From contig JAGIBN010000007.1 of assembly GCA_017744315.1 (NCBI GenBank), positions 1 through 64,000 on the forward strand: DNA of 64,000 nucleotides, in the 5' to 3' direction. This document shows positions 23,301 to 31,909 of this stretch, piece by piece. The stretch comes from Porphyrobacter sp. GTDB lineage: Bacteria > Pseudomonadota > Alphaproteobacteria > Sphingomonadales > Sphingomonadaceae. Positions within the stretch are counted from its first letter, which is position 1. Each line of letters opens with the position of its first letter. The notes beneath the pieces are model-generated. The model did not search any database and was not told where the DNA came from. It saw only the letters and a program-made list of their open reading frames with translations. The position numbers and the translations under genes were made by a program.

Positions 23301-23765
23301 CGGCAGCAGGATCAGCTGCACGCCCTCTGCATGATCCGCCAGCATCGCCAGCGAGATGTGGCAGACGCCCTTATCCTGCCATTCTCCCTCGAGCGTGCTC
23401 ATCCGCCCAGCCGAGATCAGCCGGCACAGACGGCCATAAGCAGCACGGTCGGTGGGATAGGCGAGGAAGGCGAGACCTTCGACCGTCTCGATCCGGCAAC
23501 CGATGAGCGGCCTCACCTTCAAGGTCTTGGCCTCGGTATGGATCCGCACCACCCCCGCCATCGAATTGACGTCGGCTATCCCGATCGCATCGTAACCCAG
23601 CATCCGCGCGGTGTTCACCAAGTCGACCGCATCCGAAGCGCCGCGCAGAAAAGAAAAGCAGGACACCAGCCCAAGCTCGACAAACGAAGCGCGGGGCAGC
23701 GGGGCTATCGTGTCAGGATCAACCTGGGTTCGCCGTTTTCCAGGAGTGAGCGAGGATTCGGGCAT
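20364..23765 (-). CDS. dnaE2: Error-prone DNA polymerase DnaE2
   Basis: [53 protein letters not shown]..., 1133 aa, C-terminal OB region [38 protein letters not shown]. Confidence 0.96.
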   Translation of the reverse strand: [1133 protein letters not shown]

Positions 23766-23942
23766 GACACCTCACGCCCCCTGCAGATCGGCCAAGCGCT
23801 CGGCGTGGATCGCCCGGTCTATCGCCGAGAGCGAGTTCGGGCGCTCTTCCAAATCGGGGCCGTTTTTCTCGATCGCCATGCTCGTGCCTCCGGCTTTCAA
23901 ACGCGCGTGGCCCAAGATCGCCGCATGCGACCCCATATTTAT

Positions 23943-23957
23943 GTTCGCTATTTGTTC
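23943..23957. promoter_or_regulatory. LexA (SOS) box GTTC-GCTATTT-GTTC upstream of dnaE2
   Basis: Exact match to the alphaproteobacterial GTTC-N7-GTTC consensus. Confidence 0.8.
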
Positions 23958-24003
23958 TTTTCAAGACCCTCGTCTGGAACCCAGCATTTTGAAGGTCGCG
24001 GTT

Positions 24004-24318
24004 TTAACGCCAGCGCCGCGCGAGCAGGAACAGCACGGCCGGCCAGAACACCGTGTTGGCAAAATCAATGTAGTGTTCGAAGGGCGCTTGCGGCGCGCCT
24101 GAGTACCAGTCCACCACCTCGTTCAGCGTGGCAAAAAACACGACCAGCGCAAGAGGAATGGGAGAGCGCATCTTTTTGCGCAGGATCAGGGCCGATAGGA
24201 CGAAGATCAGCAGTCCGGCGTGAACGTGCAGCAGATCCTCTTGAGCGCCGGTAACGACCGACAGATATTGCTTTGCCGACCTGTAGCCGGTGACCATGTG
24301 ATCAATCGTTGCGTGCAT
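24004..24318 (-). CDS. Small predicted membrane protein of unknown function
   Basis: LLIFVLSALILRKKMRSPIPLALVVFFATLNEVVDWYSG...NTVFWPAVLFLLARRWR, three likely TM segments. Confidence 0.65.
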   Translation of the reverse strand: MHATIDHMVTGYRSAKQYLSVVTGAQEDLLHVHAGLLIFVLSALILRKKMRSPIPLALVVFFATLNEVVDWYSGAPQAPFEHYIDFANTVFWPAVLFLLARRWR

Positions 24319-24363
24319 TGGCTGCCTCTAGGCTGGTTCGAGTCACCTCGTCCAGCCTTCGCC

Positions 24364-25944
24364 TCAACCGCATAACCCCTGCATGAACCAGTCGGGCGCG
24401 CCCCCTCGTCCATCCCCAGTGAGACCGGCTCGGTAGATCCAGTAGCGGCGGCCTTCGCTGTCCTCGATGCGGTAATAGTCCCTCAGCCGAGTGCTGCCCC
24501 TCTCGCGCCACCACTCAGGCGCGATCCGTTCCGGCCCTTCAACTCGCACGACTTCGTGCAGGCCATTACGCCAGCGGAATTGCCGGGGGTGACCATCGGG
24601 CGTCGCGTAAAGCACGGCAATCTGTTCCGGCCGGTCGAGCAGCTTCAACGGGCGAGTATGAAACGCCAGCTCCTCCTGCGAGACCGGTTCGGATTCGAGC
24701 GGTGGCTGCCAACGTTGCGCGCGTTCCGGGATGTGGCTGGGATGGGGCACGGGGCGGCGCACGGCGGCCGCGCCAAGCCGGACGGTCAGCCGGTCGATAC
24801 AGGCTGCAAGCGATGTGCCGATATCTTCTGCCTGAGCCCCGAGTCCCTTCTGGACCACCGCCAGCGGCTCGGCCCACAGCACTCGCATCCGGACCAGCTC
24901 GATCCCGAAACCGGCGTCGATATCGTCGAGACGCCCAGCGAACAGGCGGGTGATGTGCGCCGCCTCGCGGGTGGCCTGGGCCATTTCGAGCGAGCGCAGC
25001 ACCACATCGCCATCCACGCGCCACAGCCCGAGCTCGAGCCGCCGCGCCCCCTCGCCCCGCCCTTCGAGTTCACGCGCCAGATCGGTGGCAAGATCGGCCA
25101 CGACCTGGGCGAGCAACTCGCTATGGCGGATCGGTTCGAGCAACCCGCGCTGGACCAGGGCCTGGCTGACGGAAACCACCGGCAGCAACGGCTCCGGCGC
25201 CCGACCCAGCATCTGATCCATCCGCAGCAAGGGGTTGGCGGCGGGCGATCGATGGCGGAACCGGCGCTTGAGTGCGTCACGCCCCACCCCCGCCAGGTCG
25301 CCGATCCGCTTGAGCCCCAACCGCCGCAGGACCAACAGCACCTCACCGTCGAGCCGCAAGGCCGCTACCGGCAATCCGGCAAGGGCTTCGAGGATATCCG
25401 AGAACGGCGCGAGGATGGGAGAAGCCTTGCCGTAATGGGCCAGCGCCCACGCCGCCCCGGCCGTGGGTGCGATGGCGGCCCGTGCGACCAACCCCTGCCC
25501 GGCAAAGCACGCCTGCACTTCCGCCAGCAACCGCTCCTCTCCCCCGAACAGGTGAGCCACGGCGCTGATATCGACCAGCAGCCCATCAGGCGGATCGAGC
25601 GCGGCCCACGGGCCCCAGCGGTGTGCCCAGACCGCCAGACGTTCGAGGAACGCGAGATCGCCCGCCACGTCCGAAGGCGCGACCTTGAGGGCCGGGCACA
25701 CGGCCCGCGCGTCGGCCACCGCCATGCCCGGCCGCGCCCCGGCAGCGAGGCCGGTGTCGTTGACCGCCTCGATACGCAGTCCGTGGGCGGTTTCGGCGAT
25801 CAGCGCGTAGGGTTCGGCATCCGCGCCCTGCCCCCGCTCGCAACCTTCAGCGTGCCGCCAGCGATCGACCGCCAGCCGCGGCAGCCAGATCGCCATGATC
25901 CGGCGCGGCGGAAGGGCGTTCGGCGGCGAGACCTTTTCCGTCAT
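24364..25944 (-). CDS. imuB: Y-family polymerase-like protein ImuB
   Basis: MAIWLPRLAVDRWRHAEG...GARPGMAVADARAVCPALKV...WALAHYGKASPILAPFSDILEALAGLPVAALRL; adjacent to imuA and dnaE2. Confidence 0.92.
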   Translation of the reverse strand: MTEKVSPPNALPPRRIMAIWLPRLAVDRWRHAEGCERGQGADAEPYALIAETAHGLRIEAVNDTGLAAGARPGMAVADARAVCPALKVAPSDVAGDLAFLERLAVWAHRWGPWAALDPPDGLLVDISAVAHLFGGEERLLAEVQACFAGQGLVARAAIAPTAGAAWALAHYGKASPILAPFSDILEALAGLPVAALRLDGEVLLVLRRLGLKRIGDLAGVGRDALKRRFRHRSPAANPLLRMDQMLGRAPEPLLPVVSVSQALVQRGLLEPIRHSELLAQVVADLATDLARELEGRGEGARRLELGLWRVDGDVVLRSLEMAQATREAAHITRLFAGRLDDIDAGFGIELVRMRVLWAEPLAVVQKGLGAQAEDIGTSLAACIDRLTVRLGAAAVRRPVPHPSHIPERAQRWQPPLESEPVSQEELAFHTRPLKLLDRPEQIAVLYATPDGHPRQFRWRNGLHEVVRVEGPERIAPEWWRERGSTRLRDYYRIEDSEGRRYWIYRAGLTGDGRGGAPDWFMQGLCG

Positions 25945-26563
25945 CGCGCAAAATCCATTCTCCGGTGGCAAGGGTGCGGGCGCGGAACAGTTCGGCATGC
26001 CAGGCAGGCGTCCCGGGGGCAGCGCTATTCCATTGCGGCGGCAGCGAGGCGGCCGAGCGAGCCTGCCAACGCATCCGCGCCGAGGACAGGTCACGCTGGG
26101 CGTCGTATCGGATCAGAAACAAGGGGACGCCGTATCGCTCGGCCGCCAATGTCAGGCGCCGCGAGGCGGTGAAGTCCAGCGCCTTGGGATTGCCGGCGAT
26201 CTCCCCGATCACGCAGGCCATGTCGCGGCAGCGTATCCCTTCCTCCAACGCGAACAGCGCATCCTCCGGCTTGGGAGCAAGGACATGGATCACCCGGCTG
26301 CGCAGCGCCCGCGGCAAGCCCGCGCGATAGGGCCGCCCGTTGAGGCGAAGCGAAGTTGTGTCCTGCACCCACAACAAGCTGCGCCCCTCAAGCTCCCGTA
26401 AGCCATCGAGCGCCAGGGCCAACGCCACGGCCGCCCCGCCGGCTTCGCGCCCGCTGGCAAATAGCTCGTTATGCGGCGCGCAGGGCAGGCCCGGGCTCCA
26501 GCGGCGGGCATGCTCCTCCGCCGCCGGCAACTTCCCAGCTGTAGGAAAGGCTGACAGGTCCAT
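25847..26563 (-). CDS. imuA: ImuA (SulA/RecA-like damage-inducible mutagenesis protein)
   Basis: Position directly upstream of imuB, behind a LexA box; RSLLWVQDTTSLRLNGRPYRAGL, RVIHVLAPKPEDALFALEEGIRC. Confidence 0.88.
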   Translation of the reverse strand: MDLSAFPTAGKLPAAEEHARRWSPGLPCAPHNELFASGREAGGAAVALALALDGLRELEGRSLLWVQDTTSLRLNGRPYRAGLPRALRSRVIHVLAPKPEDALFALEEGIRCRDMACVIGEIAGNPKALDFTASRRLTLAAERYGVPLFLIRYDAQRDLSSARMRWQARSAASLPPQWNSAAPGTPAWHAELFRARTLATGEWILRDDGKGLAAERPSAAPDHGDLAAAAGGRSLAAR

Positions 26564-26580
26564 GGCGAATCGACTCCTAT

Positions 26581-26595
26581 GTTCACTTTATGTTC
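26581..26595. promoter_or_regulatory. LexA (SOS) box GTTC-ACTTTAT-GTTC upstream of imuA
   Basis: Exact GTTC-N7-GTTC, 18 bp upstream of the imuA start. Confidence 0.85.
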
Positions 26596-26665
26596 CAGCA
26601 TGGAGAAAATGGCAACGGAACCCTGCCCGGCGGTTCGAGGTTATGTCGGAAAAGGGGAAGCTCTC

Positions 26666-27148
26666 ATGGACACCCGCACCGACAAGACCACGACCCTCAA
26701 GCACAAGTTCTGGACCACGCTGGCGGACAGCCCGTTCGTGTTCCTGCAGATCGACGGCGATCCGCAAACCGCGGTGCCGATGATGGCCCAGCTCGACAGC
26801 GCGGCGCAGAGCACGATCTGGTTCTTCACCAGCCGTCGCGGCCCTCTCGCCCAAGGCGGCGCGGCCACGGCAACGTTCACCGGCAAGGCCCATGACCTGT
26901 TCGCTCGCTTCTCCGGCAGGCTTGTCGAGGAAACCGATCCCGCCCGCCTCGAGCTGGAGTGGAGCCCGGCAGTCCAGGCCTGGTTTCCCGGCGGCAAAGA
27001 CGATCCCAATCTGCTGATGCTGCGCATGGAACTGGCGACGGCCGAGATCTGGAACCTCGACTACGGTCTAATCAACACCGCCAAGATGATGCTCGGCTAC
27101 GACATCCGCGAAACCGCGGCCGCCCAGCACGTCCAGACCACGCTCTGA
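26666..27148 (+). CDS. Pyridoxamine 5'-phosphate oxidase-family general stress protein
   Basis: KHKFWTTLADSPFVFLQIDGDPQTAVPMMAQLDSAAQSTIWFFTSRRGPLAQGG. Confidence 0.85.
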   Translation: MDTRTDKTTTLKHKFWTTLADSPFVFLQIDGDPQTAVPMMAQLDSAAQSTIWFFTSRRGPLAQGGAATATFTGKAHDLFARFSGRLVEETDPARLELEWSPAVQAWFPGGKDDPNLLMLRMELATAEIWNLDYGLINTAKMMLGYDIRETAAAQHVQTTL

Positions 27149-27154
27149 ACGAAA

Positions 27155-27184
27155 GAGGCGCCGTCCCCTGGGGAACGGCGCCTC
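27155..27184. terminator. Bidirectional terminator GAGGCGCCGT...ACGGCGCCTC
   Basis: 10-bp perfect inverted repeat with inner CCCC/GGGG between two convergent genes. Confidence 0.8.
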
Positions 27185-27196
27185 GAAACCTTAACC

Positions 27197-28747
27197 TCAG
27201 GCCTGTTCGCCGCCCGGCGTTGGCGCACCCGGCAGCGGCGGAACCGGCTGCGGGGGGATACCCTCGTCATCCTCATGCACATCGACGATCCCGCGGCCGA
27301 CATGGCTGCGGCTGCGGCTGTAAAGGAAATAGACCACCAGGCCGATCACCGCCCAGCCGAGGAACAGCTGGATGCTCTTTATGTCGAGGCTGATGAACAG
27401 ATACACGCACCCGAGAATAGCGATCGGTGCCGTCAGATAGACCAGCGGCGTGCGGAACGGCCGATGGCGCGTCGGATCGGTGCGACGAATGACCATCACC
27501 GCGAAAGCGACCGCTGCAAAGGCGAACAAGGTGCCCGAGTTGGAAATGTTGGCGAGCTGCCCGACAGGGAAGAAGCCCGAGAACAGCGCCACTGCCACAC
27601 CGGTGATAATCGTGATGATATGCGGCGTATGGAAACGCGGGTGAACCTTGCTGAACAGCGCCGGGAGCAGGCCGTCACGGCTCATCACGAAGAAGATGCG
27701 GGTCTGGCCGAACATCATCATCAGAATGACCGAAGGCAGCGCCAGGATCGCGGCGAGACCGACGAGGTTGCCGATCTGGGGCCAGCCGATCTCACGCAAG
27801 GTCCAGGCCAGGGCTTCCTTGGAACAGACCACGGCCTGGCTGCCGATTTCGGAGCAAGCGGCCGCCAGTTCGCGGCTGCCGGGCTCGAGCGCCTCGCCGC
27901 CGCTGAGGCCGACCGGCTGGGCGCCGACCGTGCCGATTACGCCGGCCGCAACCAACAGATAGAATACGGTGCAGATACCGAGGCTGCCGATCAGGCCGAT
28001 CGGCATGTTGCGCTGCGGATTGCGGGTTTCCTCGGCCGCAGTCGAAACCGCGTCGAACCCCACGTAGGCGAAGAAGATCGACGCCGCCGCCGCGCTGATC
28101 CCGCCGAAGCCGAGCGGCGCGAACGGATGGAACTGCTCCATGTTCATCACCGGGATCGCCAGCACGATGAAAGCGGTCAGTGCGACGATCTTCACCAGCA
28201 CGAGGATGGCGTTGACGGTCGCGGATTCCTTGGTGCCGCGGACCAGCAACATGGTGACTACCAGGGCGATGATCATGGCCGGCAAGTTGATCTTACCGCC
28301 GTCGAACGGCCCAAGCGTCCAGGCGTCGGATACGTCAGTCCCAAGCAAGTGCTCGACATAGCCGATCATATATCCCGACCAGCCGACCGAAACCGCCCCG
28401 GCGGCTACGGCGTATTCGAGGATCAACGCCCAGCCGACCATCCACGCGACCAATTCGCCCATGACGGCGTAGCTGTAGGTGTAGGCCGAACCCGAAACCG
28501 GCACCATCGATGCCATCTCGGCGTAACACAGCGCTGCCACGGCGCAGACCAGACCGGCGATGACGAAGCTGATCATCATGCCCGGGCCGGCCTTTTGCGC
28601 GGCTTCGGCGGTGAGAACGAAAATGCCGGTCCCGATGACCGCACCGATGCCGAGCATCGTCAGCTGGAATGCGCCGAGCGAGCGGTGCAGTGATTTCTTT
28701 TCTGCCGTCGCCAAAATGGCATCCAGCGATTTAACTCGACCGAACAT
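27197..28747 (-). CDS. APC family amino acid permease
   Basis: LHRSLGAFQLTMLGIGAVIGTGIFVLTAEAAQKAGPGMMISFVIAG..., 12+ TM; start MFGRVKSLDAIL. Confidence 0.93.
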   Translation of the reverse strand: MFGRVKSLDAILATAEKKSLHRSLGAFQLTMLGIGAVIGTGIFVLTAEAAQKAGPGMMISFVIAGLVCAVAALCYAEMASMVPVSGSAYTYSYAVMGELVAWMVGWALILEYAVAAGAVSVGWSGYMIGYVEHLLGTDVSDAWTLGPFDGGKINLPAMIIALVVTMLLVRGTKESATVNAILVLVKIVALTAFIVLAIPVMNMEQFHPFAPLGFGGISAAAASIFFAYVGFDAVSTAAEETRNPQRNMPIGLIGSLGICTVFYLLVAAGVIGTVGAQPVGLSGGEALEPGSRELAAACSEIGSQAVVCSKEALAWTLREIGWPQIGNLVGLAAILALPSVILMMMFGQTRIFFVMSRDGLLPALFSKVHPRFHTPHIITIITGVAVALFSGFFPVGQLANISNSGTLFAFAAVAFAVMVIRRTDPTRHRPFRTPLVYLTAPIAILGCVYLFISLDIKSIQLFLGWAVIGLVVYFLYSRSRSHVGRGIVDVHEDDEGIPPQPVPPLPGAPTPGGEQA

Positions 28748-28881
28748 TCGGTTCTCCCCGATGCGGCGCTCACCAAAGCGGCACCGACCCTCCAAGGTTG
28801 CGAAGCTAACCGCATTCGTCAGCAAGGCAAGCGCGTTGCAGGTCCTTTGCACAGCGGGCGCAAGCGCTCTAAAAGCCCGCC

Positions 28882-29748
28882 ATGTCCACCTTCCAGCTCG
28901 ACACCTCGACCAGCCGCGCCCACCCGACGCCGCAGCCCATGCGCCGCCTGACGGTGCCGGCCATCCGCAAACGCAAGCAGGACGGCGTGACGGCAGAGCC
29001 GATCGTGATGCTGACGGCCTACACCGCTCGGCAGGCACAATTGCTCGACGCTCACTGCGATATCCTGCTGGTGGGGGATTCGCTGGCCCAGGTGATCTAC
29101 GGCCTCGACACCACGGTACCCGTCACGCTCGACATGATGGCCAACCATACTGCAGCGGTAGTGCGCGGCAGCTATCACGCTGTGGTGGTGGTCGACATGC
29201 CCTTCGGTTCCTACGAAGCCTCGCCTGCCCAGGCCTTCGAGAGCGCTTCCTACCTGCTCAAGGCCAGCGGCGCCGCGGCAGTGAAGCTCGAAGGCGGTGA
29301 GGCGATGGCCGAAACGGTCGAGTTCCTGATCAAGCGCGGCATTCCGGTGATGGGCCACGTCGGCCTGACCCCGCAGGCGGTCAATGTCCTCGGCGGTTAC
29401 GGCGCGCGCGGGCGCGGCGATGCCGAAGCCGGGAAGATCATCAGCGACGCCCGCAGCCTTGCCAACGCGGGCGCGTTTTCCATCGTGGTCGAAGGCGTGA
29501 TCGAACCGATCGCAATCGAGGTCACCAAGGCGGTTCCCTGTCCGGTCATCGGCATCGGCGGCTCCGCCCAGTGCGACGGCCAGGTCCTGGTGACCGACGA
29601 CATGCTCGGCATGTTCGAACGGGTCCCACGGTTCGTGAAGCGCTACGATGATCTCGCCAGCCGGATTTCGAGCGCTGCCGCGGCCTATGCGGAAGAGGTC
29701 AAGGCTCGGACATTTCCCGGCACCGAGCAAACTTACCAACCCGGTTAG
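28882..29748 (+). CDS. panB: 3-methyl-2-oxobutanoate hydroxymethyltransferase
   Basis: [50 protein letters not shown]. Confidence 0.96.
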   Translation: MSTFQLDTSTSRAHPTPQPMRRLTVPAIRKRKQDGVTAEPIVMLTAYTARQAQLLDAHCDILLVGDSLAQVIYGLDTTVPVTLDMMANHTAAVVRGSYHAVVVVDMPFGSYEASPAQAFESASYLLKASGAAAVKLEGGEAMAETVEFLIKRGIPVMGHVGLTPQAVNVLGGYGARGRGDAEAGKIISDARSLANAGAFSIVVEGVIEPIAIEVTKAVPCPVIGIGGSAQCDGQVLVTDDMLGMFERVPRFVKRYDDLASRISSAAAAYAEEVKARTFPGTEQTYQPG

Positions 29749-29840
29749 CGAGAGCTGGCCGGTGGAGATCGTGAACGAGGGTCGCTTGCGTTCAATGCCG
29801 CGCCCGCTATGGCGCGCGCCAGTTCGATAGGAAGACCGAC

Positions 29841-30905
29841 GTGCTGCGCTACTACAAGGGATCGATCATCTTCACCCTGGTCTGCCTCGCCCTGGCGGTG
29901 TGGTACGGCTGGGAGTTGACGGGCACCGCATCAGGCACGCTTTCCCTGCTGTGGATCGTAGTCGTGCTTTCGGTGCTGGAAATCTCGCTGTCGTTCGACA
30001 ACGCGGTGGTCAACGCCACGGTCCTCGACGAGATGGACAGGGTCTGGCAGCGCCGGTTCCTGACCTGGGGCATGGTCTTCGCCGTGTTCGGCATGCGGAT
30101 CGTCTTCCCGCTCGCGATCGTCGCTATCGCCGCCGGGCTCGATCCGCTCGAGGCCATCCACTTATCTCTCAACGATCCGGTACGTTACGAAGAGATCGTG
30201 TCGAGCGCCCACGTCGGCATTGCCGGCTTCGGCGGCGCGTTCCTGGCCATGGTCGGGCTCAAGTTCTTCTTCGACGCCGACAAGGACGTGCACTGGATTT
30301 CCGTCGTCGAGGAAAAGCTCGCCCGGTTCTCCCGCATCGAGGCGGTCGAGATCGCGTTCCTGCTGGTCACGCTTTACGTGATCTCGCTGCTGCTGCCCGA
30401 TGAAGAGGCGCTTACGTTCCTGACCGCCGGCCTGCTCGGCCTGGTCACGTTCATCGGGGTCGAGGCCGTCGGCAAGATCCTCGAACTCAAAGAGGAGGCG
30501 CGCGCGGCCACCGGCGTGGTGGTGCGCTCGGGCCTGGGCGGGTTCATCTACCTCAACGTGCTCGACGCCTCGTTCAGTTTCGATGGCGTGATCGGCGCTT
30601 TCGCCCTGTCCAACAACATGATCGTGATCGCCCTGGGGCTTTCGATCGGTGCCATGTTCGTGCGTTCGATGACGATCATGCTGGTGCAGAAGGGCACTCT
30701 CTCCGAGTACCGCTTCCTCGAGCACGGCGCTTTCTGGGCGATCATCGCGCTCGGAGCGATCATGCTGCTGTCGGCCAAGTTCCACATCCCTGAGACGGTG
30801 ACCGGCCTGATCGGCGCGACGCTGATCGGAATCTCGCTCTGGTGGTCGGTGCGCCACAACCGGCGCAATCCTGATCCTATCGAGGAAGCTCTTCGCGGCG
30901 ACTGA
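29841..30905 (+). CDS. DUF475 (TerC-superfamily) membrane protein
   Basis: LSVLEISLSFDNAVVNATVLDEMDRVWQRRFLTWGMVFAVFGMRIVFPL, YLNVLDASFSFDGVIGAFALS. Confidence 0.88.
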   Translation: MLRYYKGSIIFTLVCLALAVWYGWELTGTASGTLSLLWIVVVLSVLEISLSFDNAVVNATVLDEMDRVWQRRFLTWGMVFAVFGMRIVFPLAIVAIAAGLDPLEAIHLSLNDPVRYEEIVSSAHVGIAGFGGAFLAMVGLKFFFDADKDVHWISVVEEKLARFSRIEAVEIAFLLVTLYVISLLLPDEEALTFLTAGLLGLVTFIGVEAVGKILELKEEARAATGVVVRSGLGGFIYLNVLDASFSFDGVIGAFALSNNMIVIALGLSIGAMFVRSMTIMLVQKGTLSEYRFLEHGAFWAIIALGAIMLLSAKFHIPETVTGLIGATLIGISLWWSVRHNRRNPDPIEEALRGD

Positions 30906-31857
30906 GGCGGTTCGCCAGCGGTGCGGAGATCACCAGTTGCAGCAGGTGATAGGTCAGGACCGGCAATAGCAGCAGCCCCGCGACAGCGGGCGGAAACAGC
31001 AAGCTCGCCAGTGGAGCACCCAGGGCGATGCTTTTCTGCGCTCCGGCGAAAAGAAAGGCGATACGGTCATCGCGCCGCAGCCTGATCGCGCCGCCCAGCA
31101 GCCAGGCACCGGCGAACCCGATGACCAGGAAAAGCCCCACCAGCACGATGAGCGAGGCCCAGGCGCCCAGATCCACCTTTTGCCACAGCCCCTGCTCCAC
31201 GGCCCCTGAGAACGCCACGTAGACGGCAATCGCGATCGATGTGCGGTCCATCCAGGTTGCGAGCCGACGATGCTCCCTGACCAGGTGCCCCACCCAGCCC
31301 TGCGCGATTTGGCCGATAATGAAGGGGACCAGCAGGATCAGGGCCACTCGTTCGAGCGAATCAATGTCGAAGCCAGCCGCCTTGCTGCCCGCCACCAGCG
31401 AGAACAGCGGCGCGCTCAAGAACACACCGAGGATGTTGAGGAACGCCGCGGCCACGACGGATACTGCGACATTGCCCCCGGCAAGCGAGGAGTAGGCCGT
31501 GGCCGACTGCACCGTCGAAGGGAGAACGCCGAGGAAAAGCAGGCCCAAGGCGACTTGCGGCGGCAAGGCCAGCGCAGAGCCCGCCTTGGCCAAGCCCCAG
31601 CCCGCCAGCCCCATGACCGCAAAGCACCAGATCGCCAAAGGCAATAACAGCCGAAGATGCCTCATGCCGCGCAAGACCTCCGCCCGAGGGAGGCGCAGAC
31701 CGTTGAGCAGGAACAGGACGAAGATCGCCCCGTTCGAAATCCCTTGGGCGAGCGGCCGATACTCGGCGGACACGGGCAGGAAGGTGGCGAGCAGGATCGC
31801 CAGCAACAGGAGGCGAACGAGCGGGTCGATGCCGCCTGCGATACGGGCAAGTGCCAT
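30877..31857 (-). CDS. Bile acid:sodium symporter family protein
   Basis: LLFLGVLPSTVQSATAYSSLAGGNVAVSVVAAAFLNILGVFLSAPLFS; convergent 29-bp overlap with preceding gene. Confidence 0.88.
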   Translation of the reverse strand: MALARIAGGIDPLVRLLLLAILLATFLPVSAEYRPLAQGISNGAIFVLFLLNGLRLPRAEVLRGMRHLRLLLPLAIWCFAVMGLAGWGLAKAGSALALPPQVALGLLFLGVLPSTVQSATAYSSLAGGNVAVSVVAAAFLNILGVFLSAPLFSLVAGSKAAGFDIDSLERVALILLVPFIIGQIAQGWVGHLVREHRRLATWMDRTSIAIAVYVAFSGAVEQGLWQKVDLGAWASLIVLVGLFLVIGFAGAWLLGGAIRLRRDDRIAFLFAGAQKSIALGAPLASLLFPPAVAGLLLLPVLTYHLLQLVISAPLANRLSRREELPR

Positions 31858-31909
31858 GGCTGCGAACTGCCCGTGCCAGGCGCCGCTGTCCAGATAGGCA
31901 GGTCTTTTC

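Noticed and set aside
20349-26172. Long plus-strand ORFs (398, 327, 456 and 538 aa) opposite dnaE2 and imuB
   Set aside because: Antisense to strongly supported dnaE2/imuB; typical high-GC artefacts.
27275-28693. 472-aa plus ORF opposite the APC permease
   Set aside because: Antisense shadow; His/Asp/Arg-rich mirror of a membrane protein.
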